Source: BM003 sp963699835
Lineage (GTDB): Bacteria; Pseudomonadota; Gammaproteobacteria; Steroidobacterales; BM003
Reading direction: 5' to 3'
Assembly: GCA_963699835.1 (NCBI GenBank)
Contig: CAVOVJ010000012.1
Coordinates: forward strand, 62,001 to 126,000
Length of the DNA stretch: 64,000 bases
Shown: piece by piece, positions 58,360 to 64,000 of the stretch
Numbering within the stretch: the stretch's first letter is position 1
Layout: every line of letters starts with the position of its first letter
Made by a program: the position numbers and the translations under genes
Notes under the pieces: model-generated
Databases searched by the model: none
Told to the model about the DNA's origin: nothing
What the model saw: only the letters and a program-made list of their open reading frames with translations

Positions 58360-59013
58360 ATGTCAATTGAGACTGATCTGGTTCGGCAAAGGTTGTGGGC
58401 GCTGCTGGATGCCCTCCAGGCAACCCGGGACGGCGCGATCGATGCGGCCAGAATAGTCGAACTCGATCAGACCCGGGTTGGGCGCTTGTCGCGGATGGAC
58501 GCGATGCAGGCACAGGCGATGTCAATAGAGTCCAATCGGCGTCGCGATGAACGAATACGCAATATCCAAAGCGCGCTGGCCAGGCTCGAGCTTGGTGATT
58601 ACGGCGATTGCACCGAGTGTGGCGAACCGGTTGATCCGCGACGGCTGGACGCCGATCCGGCCGCGGCGATGTGTATTGCGTGCGCGGAGGTGGGGCGGGT
58701 AGCGTCGCGGAACCGGGCAAGTCAGCATGTTACCCGCCTTCCTCTGGTGTCTTGTTTTGGAGGTAAGCGAAATAGTGCGGCTCAGCTCATTGCGCCGGGG
58801 AAGGGGTGTCGCTGCTGGGGCATCCAATGCGACACATTTAGCAACCGCATGTCGACCTTCGGCGCATCAATATTGTTTTCGTGCACGGTCATGATCCCAA
58901 ACGCGAAGATTGCCAACCGCCCGCGGGTTTCGGTTCGTTCTGCTGCAGATTCTCGCGATAGACCCGAAGCGGCGAACGAAGGATCAGATCTCCGTGACGA
59001 TATGTCTTTTTGA
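58360..59013 (+). CDS. DksA/TraR-type C4 zinc-finger protein with atypical C-terminal extension
   Basis: The first about 113 residues from ATG 58360 form a complete short DksA-like protein: a long helical region, ARLELGDYGDCTECGEPVDPRR and CIACAE with the C4 zinc site (CxxC, 17 residues, CxxC). Such proteins normally end just after the second CxxC. Here the frame continues about 100 residues with no family resemblance. One extra G in the CGGG at about 58696-58699 would explain this, since repairing it creates a stop right after AEVGR. An ATG at 58339 is a less likely start. Probably a transcription modulator acting on RNA polymerase. Confidence 0.75.
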   Translation: MSIETDLVRQRLWALLDALQATRDGAIDAARIVELDQTRVGRLSRMDAMQAQAMSIESNRRRDERIRNIQSALARLELGDYGDCTECGEPVDPRRLDADPAAAMCIACAEVGRVASRNRASQHVTRLPLVSCFGGKRNSAAQLIAPGKGCRCWGIQCDTFSNRMSTFGASILFSCTVMIPNAKIANRPRVSVRSAADSRDRPEAANEGSDLRDDMSF

Positions 59014-59022
59014 ATCTCGTTC

Positions 59023-59445
59023 TTACTCCGGTGACGGGCCAGGTTTGTAGGCAACTGCTTTCATTTCGACAAGCAGGAACGGATGCGGCAGCTGGTGTAC
59101 CGCGACAGTTGTACGGGTGGGGCCATCCGAGTCGAAAAACTCCGAATAAACGGAGTTATAGGCCGGGAAATCGGCCATGTTCACCAGGAATGCGCTGATC
59201 TCGCAGAGGTCCTCGAGGCCGCAGCCGAATGCGCTAAGAATATCCGCTATGTTCTCGATGACGGCTCGCGTTTGCGCGCTGATATCGAGTGTCGGATTTC
59301 CTTTTGCGTCAATCGTTGCGCCTGCGATCGTGTTGTCCGGCCGGCGCGAACTGGTGCCCGAAATGAAAATAAAATCACCGCATCGCTTTGCATGCGGAAA
59401 GGACCCGCGTGGTTCGGCCTTGTGCTGGAGTGTCTTGCTGGTCAT
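59023..59445 (-). CDS. RidA-family protein, 2-aminomuconate deaminase-like
   Basis: 140 residues of the YjgF/YER057c/UK114 family. General RidA marks are GDFIFISGTSSRRPDNT, QTRAVIENIADIL, SAFLVNMADFPAYNSVYSEFF, and PTRTTVAVHQLPHPFLLVEMKAVAY. The SSRRPDNT block and the VHQLPHPFLLVE ending are those of 2-aminomuconate deaminases (NbaF/AmnD) rather than housekeeping RidA. It would convert 2-aminomuconate to 4-oxalocrotonate, which feeds the decarboxylase at 42.5 kb. It is separated from that cluster by about 16 kb, so the link is inferred. Confidence 0.8.
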   Translation of the reverse strand: MTSKTLQHKAEPRGSFPHAKRCGDFIFISGTSSRRPDNTIAGATIDAKGNPTLDISAQTRAVIENIADILSAFGCGLEDLCEISAFLVNMADFPAYNSVYSEFFDSDGPTRTTVAVHQLPHPFLLVEMKAVAYKPGPSPE

Positions 59446-59977
59446 TGCTCAATGGTCCGCGATTTGTCCGCTGGTGACATTAAAATTACAGCCGGGGATG
59501 GAATCGAAATCGGCCCCGCCGGCGAAAACCGAGACAGTCTGTGCTTTCCTTTTATCGTATTTCTTAAGCCACTTGGCAAGCTGCGGTCGTGCGATTCGGC
59601 GCTGCCGGGGCGAAATGGATCCGCCGGAGCGGCGATCGCTGGGCCTGAGGAATCCGGCCGGCCCCGGCCGATGCGGCGATGTGGTTGCAGCGGATACGGA
59701 CCGCGATCGACAGGACGATTTTTGCGCCACATTGGACGCACTGTTTGTATTTCCAGTGAGTCCTATGGTTTCCCCGCAGGCCGTAACTCGGGTCATCGTT
59801 GGGTTGAACGGCCGCCGTACGCTCCCCGGTGCGGCACGGTACGTTTTGGTACCGTATAGTACGAAAAACGAGCTGTCACTGTCGCACAAGCTCCAGCCAT
59901 AGGCAGTCGCGGACATGCTGGGTGACGAAGCTGAGGACCGGTCGAGAAAAGCCGCGCGGGCAAACGAGGGGAATGCG
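59446..59977. other. 530-base region before the TetR gene
   Basis: No supported gene. Open frames on the minus strand have low-complexity Ser/Arg composition typical of out-of-frame DNA. The right end carries the dyads described separately and presumably the TetR promoter. Confidence 0.35.
59836..59863 (+). promoter_or_regulatory. overlapping dyads upstream of the TetR gene, probable operator
   Basis: A perfect inverted repeat ACGGTAC-N6-GTACCGT spans 59836-59855. A second perfect dyad CGTA-TAG-TACG overlaps it at 59853-59863. Such nested symmetric sites about 120 bases ahead of a tetR-family gene are typical autoregulatory operators. Confidence 0.6.
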
Positions 59978-60622
59978 ATGACTGACAGGACGGTGGAACA
60001 GTCGGTACGCGTGCAGCGCAATGCGCGGGCACGGCGCCGGCAGATTCTCGCCGCGGCGGCCAGCCTGATTCAAGAGAAGGGATACGGTGGTACCAGCCTC
60101 GACGCGGTGGTCGAAAGGGCCGGCTGTTCCAAATCCGCGATCTACGAATTCTTTGGCAGCAAAGAGGGTCTGATCTCGGCGTTGTCGGATGGCATCGTTG
60201 AGGAATTGTCGCGTGCGCTTTCGGGTTTCGCCGAGGCCCATGTCGATGCCGAGCGGGCCCTGCAATCCTATGCGGAGCAGGCATTGACACTGATACTCGA
60301 TGAGAAGCACATCGCTATTGTGCGCGTAGTGGTTTCGGAGGTCTGGCGATTTCCAAAACTGGGCGTTGCCTATTTCCAGCGTGGTCCCGCTGCCGTACAA
60401 AAACAGTTGGCCGGGTTTCTGGCCGCGCAGAATGCGCTCGGCAATCTCACGATAGAGAATCCAGCCCTGGCATCGCGCCATTTTTGGGGCTTGATGCTCT
60501 GGGACGACCTCCACGCGCGTCTGGTCGGGGTGCGCGATCCACTGCAGCGGGGCGAGGTTGGCGACCATGCAAGACAGGTCGTGGCGACTTTTCTGCAGCT
60601 GTACGGTACCCGCAGCGAATAA
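59978..60622 (+). CDS. TetR/AcrR-family transcriptional regulator
   Basis: 214 residues from ATG 59978, preceded by GAGGGGAA; longer upstream frames lack this site. The N-terminal helix-turn-helix (residues about 18-64) reads RRRQILAAAASLIQEKGYGGTSLDAVVERAGCSKSAIYEFFGSKEGLISAL. The C-terminal domain (TetR_C-type, LFQRGPAAVQKQLAGF-like) would bind an unknown ligand. It probably represses itself through the dyads near 59850; other targets are not evident. Confidence 0.9.
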   Translation: MTDRTVEQSVRVQRNARARRRQILAAAASLIQEKGYGGTSLDAVVERAGCSKSAIYEFFGSKEGLISALSDGIVEELSRALSGFAEAHVDAERALQSYAEQALTLILDEKHIAIVRVVVSEVWRFPKLGVAYFQRGPAAVQKQLAGFLAAQNALGNLTIENPALASRHFWGLMLWDDLHARLVGVRDPLQRGEVGDHARQVVATFLQLYGTRSE

Positions 60623-60650
60623 GCCGGGTGCAGCCGGAACGCGGCCGCTG

Positions 60651-60974
60651 TTATTTCTCCAGCAGTTTGAGCTTGTCGGGCACGTTCGCCCAGTCGTCGC
60701 CATCGGCCGGACGATCGCCGATCTCGGTTATGACAGGCCAGTCCTTGCACAGATCTTCATTAATTTTGAGAAACTGCATTTGATCTTCGGGCAGGTCTTC
60801 CTCGGGATAGATGGCTTCTACCGGGCACTCAGGAATGCAAACGGTGCAGTCGATACATTCATCAGGGTTGATAACGAGCATGTTTGGCCCTTCGTGGAAG
60901 CAGTCCACCGGGCACACCTCTACACAGTCCATGTATTTGCACTTGATGCACTGTTCCGTCACGACGTGGGTCAT
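60651..60974 (-). CDS. fdxA: seven-iron ferredoxin FdxA ([3Fe-4S][4Fe-4S])
   Basis: 107 residues. The N-terminal part has CIKCKYMDCVEVCPVDCF, giving the mixed 3Fe-4S/4Fe-4S arrangement, and CIDCTVCIPECPVEAI supplies the second cluster. The acidic C-terminal extension is that of Azotobacter ferredoxin I and FdxA proteins. It lies 56 bases downstream of KorB on the same strand, so it is the likely electron acceptor of the 2-oxoacid:ferredoxin oxidoreductase. Confidence 0.93.
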   Translation of the reverse strand: MTHVVTEQCIKCKYMDCVEVCPVDCFHEGPNMLVINPDECIDCTVCIPECPVEAIYPEEDLPEDQMQFLKINEDLCKDWPVITEIGDRPADGDDWANVPDKLKLLEK

Positions 60975-61030
60975 TTTCGCGAGATCCTTGCTGGGGATTT
61001 ACTGGTCTGGCGCGTAAAGATGCCCGTTGT

Positions 61031-62071
61031 TCAGTCAACTGTCCAGACTTCGCCTGAATGCATCAGCGTTTCAAGGCTGCCGGGGCCCTTGCGCCGTCGG
61101 GCTTCCTCGATCTGGCTGGCCACATGGTCCTCGTAGGTCGGACTTTCGATTGCGCGCAGGACGCCCACCGGGACCGGGAACTGGGGATGGTCGATGCCGC
61201 TCAGCGCATAGGTGTAGGCATCGTTGTCGGTGGTCTCATCATGCACCACGATGTCAGAGTCGGATGCCTCGGAGCGGGTGGCAACAGCGAGACGGCTGGT
61301 GGCGCCGCGCCCGGTTGCGACGATGACCTTGTCGGCGTCTTTGCCGAAGGCGAGCGGACGGCCATGTTTGAGATACAAGAGCCGTTCGTCGCGGACCTTG
61401 CGATCGGTCAGGTGCTCGAACGCAAAATCGTTGAAGATATTGCAGTTCTGGTAGATTTCGACAAATGCCGAGCCGCGGTGGCGGGCAGCGCGCAGCAATA
61501 CCTGCTGCAGGTGTTTCGTGTCCTTATCGATGGTCCGGGCGATGAAAGTTGCGCGTGATGCGCACGCCAGCGAGAGCGGGTTGAGAGGGTGCGCGATAAC
61601 GCCGAGCGGGCTGGATTTGGTGCGCTTACCGAACTCGGAAGTCGGCGAGTACTGACCTTTGGTCAGGCCATAAATCCGGTTGTTGAACAGCAGGATCTTG
61701 ACATCGAGATTGCGCCGCAATGTGTGGACCAGGTGATTCCCACCGATTGACAGTCCGTCGCCGTCACCGGTGATGACCCACACCTGCAGATCGGGCCGTG
61801 CGATTTTCAGACCGAGGGCAACAGTTGGCGCGCGGCCATGAATAGTGTGAAATCCATAGGTATTCATGTAGTACGGGAACCGGCTCGAGCAGCCTATGCC
61901 GGAGACAAATACGATGTCCTCCCGCGCGAGGCCGCTGTCGGCGCAGATCTGCGGCATCATTCTCTGCACCTGCGCAAGAATCGAGTAATCACCGCAGCCC
62001 GGACACCAGCGTACAGTCTGATCGGATGTAAAATCTTCCCTGCGATATTCAGTATTTGCCGCTTGTGTCAC
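61031..62071 (-). CDS. korB: 2-oxoacid:ferredoxin oxidoreductase subunit beta
   Basis: 346 residues from a GTG start at 62071 with GGGA about 7 bases upstream. As sequenced it is in frame with the preceding alpha subunit, so it appears fused; the fusion results from a frameshift near the alpha end. Thiamine-diphosphate enzyme signatures are CPGCGDYSILAQV, GIGCSSRFPYYMNTYGFHT, GRAPTVALGLK and VWVITGDGDGLSIGGNH with LLFNNRIYGLTKGQ. The substrate is probably 2-oxoglutarate by similarity to KorB. Confidence 0.88.
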   Translation of the reverse strand: MTQAANTEYRREDFTSDQTVRWCPGCGDYSILAQVQRMMPQICADSGLAREDIVFVSGIGCSSRFPYYMNTYGFHTIHGRAPTVALGLKIARPDLQVWVITGDGDGLSIGGNHLVHTLRRNLDVKILLFNNRIYGLTKGQYSPTSEFGKRTKSSPLGVIAHPLNPLSLACASRATFIARTIDKDTKHLQQVLLRAARHRGSAFVEIYQNCNIFNDFAFEHLTDRKVRDERLLYLKHGRPLAFGKDADKVIVATGRGATSRLAVATRSEASDSDIVVHDETTDNDAYTYALSGIDHPQFPVPVGVLRAIESPTYEDHVASQIEEARRRKGPGSLETLMHSGEVWTVD

Positions 62072-62115
62072 TGTCGTTTCCCATTGTGTGCCGTGGTCAG
62101 TTGCGACGGACCGGC

Positions 62116-63994
62116 TCAGGCGCTCTCGCGCCGGGCCGGACCGGCGCTCAGCATGGAGCGGATGCGTTCGCTGATTTCCGAAGTCTTGAATGGCTGCCCC
62201 TGGATCTTGTTGTAGCCCGGAGATGTCTTTGAGAAATCGCGCGCGCAGCAACAAGCGGAGCTGTCCCGTGTTCATCTCGGGCACGAGTACCTTGTCAAAG
62301 CGGTCCAGTACCGCCCCAAGATTGCGCGGTAGCGGGTTCAGATAACGCAGGTGTGCGGACGCAACCGCGGCGCCTTCCCGCTGCATGTCCTCACACGCGG
62401 TACGGATTGCGCCATAGGTGCTGCCCCAGCCAAGAACCAGCAATTCGCCGGACTGTGGGCCAAGGACTTCGAGTTCGGGAATATCGTCTGCGATTCGGTC
62501 GATCTTCTCGGCCCGCAGCCTGACCATGTTTTCGTGGTTGAGCGGGTCGTAACTCACCGCGCCACTGCCGTCGGCTTTCTCGAGGCCACCGATCCGGTGT
62601 TCCAGCCCCGGGGTTCCGGGTATCGCCCATGGCCGTGCCAGTGTTTGCGGATCGCGCAGGTAGGGCATATAGGCGGCCGGGTCCGTCGCGAAGGTTACGT
62701 TGATGGGCGCGAGCTCATCCAGTTCGGGTATCCGCCATGGTTCGGAGCCGTTACCGAGGTAACCGTCCGAGAGATAAAATACCGGTGTCATGTACTTGAT
62801 GGCGATCCTGAATGCCTCGATCGCCATCTCGAAACAATCGGCCGGGCTTTGCGGGGCGATGATGGCAAGCGGGCTTTCTCCATTGCGTCCGAACATCGCC
62901 TGCAGCAAGTCAGCCTGTTCAGTCTTGGTCGGCAAGCCGGTCGAGGGCCCGCCACGCTGCACGTCTACCACAACGACCGGCAATTCGGTCATGACCGCGA
63001 GGTTGAGCGCCTCGGATTTCAGGCAAACGCCGGGTCCGCTGGTCGCGGTTAGCCCGAGAGCGCCACCAAATGCCGCACCGATGGCCGCGCCCATTGCGGA
63101 AATTTCGTCCTCGCACTGTCCGGCGAGGACACCGAAGTGGCGCAGCCGGGCGAGCTCGTGAAGGATGTCGCTGGCGGGCGTTATTGGGTAAGAGGCATAG
63201 AGGAGCGGGCGGCCACTCAGCTTCGATGCCGCCACGAAGCCCATAGCCGCCGCCGAGTTTCCGGTAATGCGCCGATACTTGCCGGGAGCGAGATTGGCTT
63301 TTTCCACCCGGTAGCGATGCGGCATCAGCCTGATGGTGTCCGCATAGCCGAATCCCGCTTGCAGGGCCAGCTTGTTAGCTGCCGCCAGCTGCCCATCCGC
63401 TGCGCTGAAGCGGGCATCGATAAGTGTCTCGATGACGTCGCAATCGCGGTCACAGAGCCAGCACACGACACCCAGTGTCAACATGTTTTTGCATCGCTCA
63501 GCTTGTTTTTTGCCGAGTCCGGCAGGCTTGACGGCCTCGAGCGTCAATGTGGTGATAGGCAGGCCGTGCACCGAAAAACCGGCGAGACTGCCGTCCTCAC
63601 GGGGGTCGCTGGCGATACCGGCTTTTTTGAATCCTGCTGCAGTAAACGCGTCTTCGTTCAGGATGACAAGACCACCGGGAACCAGGTCGGCCAGGTGGAC
63701 GTGCAGGGCGGCCGGATTCAGCGCGACCAGTACCTGAGGACGATCGCCCGGAGTATGCACGTCGCGCGAACTGAAGTTCAGCTGAAAACTGCTGACCCCG
63801 GGCAGCGTGCCAGCGGGCGCACGAATCTCGGCCGGAAAATCGGGGAGGGTGCTGATGTCATGACCCATTACCGCCGAGTCCTGGGTAAACAACGAGCCGG
63901 TCAACTGCACGCCATCACCGGAATCTCCGGCAAAACGGATGATCACGTTCTCCAGAGACTGGTACCCCGTATCGCCGGGGGCGGCTGGATTCAT
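62116..63994 (-). CDS. korA: 2-oxoacid:ferredoxin oxidoreductase subunit alpha, frame interrupted near its end
   Basis: About 625 residues. The N-terminal gamma-type domain (NVIIRFAGDSGDGVQLTGSLF, residues about 1-215) is joined to the alpha domain (LLYASYPITPASDILHELARL, GLTATSGPGVCLKSEALNLAV) and C-terminal ELLVLGWGSTYGA and VPEMNTGQLRLLLRARF. After KDISG the expected family ending (YNKIQGQPFKTSEISERI) is found one frame over and stops at 62116. An extra C/G in the run at 62216-62218 explains the shift. With KorB it converts 2-oxoglutarate (or a related acid) plus CoA to the acyl-CoA, reducing ferredoxin. The upstream promoter lies outside the window. Confidence 0.88.
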
Positions 63995-64000
63995 TGGATT

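Noticed and set aside
59449..60021. A 190-codon minus-strand frame between RidA and TetR.
   Set aside because: Ser/Arg-rich low-complexity translation that overlaps the operator dyads and the TetR start.
61031..63994. A fused KorA-KorB protein of 987 residues.
   Set aside because: The correct alpha-subunit ending and stop exist one frame over, so the fusion comes from a single extra base.

Overview
The window reads as a chromosomal contig of a respiratory, probably marine or sediment, gammaproteobacterium. This is inferred from gene content: a periplasmic formate dehydrogenase operon, a CrbS/CrbR acetate-switch locus, a DcaP-type porin, lower meta-cleavage pathway genes and many multiheme cytochromes. 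No rRNA, tRNA, CRISPR array or insertion sequence was seen.

Layout. 0.4-9.2 kb: a complete formate dehydrogenase locus (DUF3305, DUF3306, polyferredoxin, TorD-type chaperone, small Tat protein, FdhA, FdhB, small lipoprotein, FdhC) closed by a hairpin terminator. 9.3-20.3 kb: ankyrin protein, Rieske-like protein lacking an expected ligand, Cfa, Hsp20, an HAO-family octaheme cytochrome, a DUF481 outer-membrane protein, a molybdopterin oxidoreductase and a DcaP-like porin. 20.4-34 kb: acetate/propionate locus with acsA (frame broken), response regulator CrbR, transporter-kinase CrbS, DUF4212 protein plus sodium/solute symporter, a CBS/DUF294 protein (frame broken), a DEDDh exonuclease and PrpE. 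34-37.2 kb: patatin-like protein and a bifunctional beta-oxidation enzyme. 37.3-43.3 kb: GntR regulator divergent from lower meta-pathway genes. A 2-aminomuconate-deaminase-like RidA protein at 59 kb could belong to the same chemistry. 43.6-48.5 kb: a small unknown gene and a DUF1501 / HYR-cytochrome pair. 48.9-55.4 kb: the most unusual block, a tight five-gene cluster with a b-type membrane protein, a 21-heme cytochrome, a 9-heme cytochrome, a SPOR/TPR/beta-barrel outer-membrane protein and a lipoprotein. It looks like a trans-envelope electron conduit. 55.5-64 kb: HMG-CoA reductase, ArfB, GIY-YIG protein, DUF3465 protein, DksA-like protein, RidA, TetR regulator, FdxA ferredoxin and KorAB.

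Data quality matters here. From about 21.8 kb onward, and densely between 40.8 and 53.4 kb, about ten otherwise well-conserved genes are broken by small indels, mostly net +1 and several in short homopolymers. The first 21.8 kb shows none. I read this mainly as sequencing or assembly error. The broken genes are therefore given as single spans (type pseudogene only in the sense that the frame is interrupted as sequenced).
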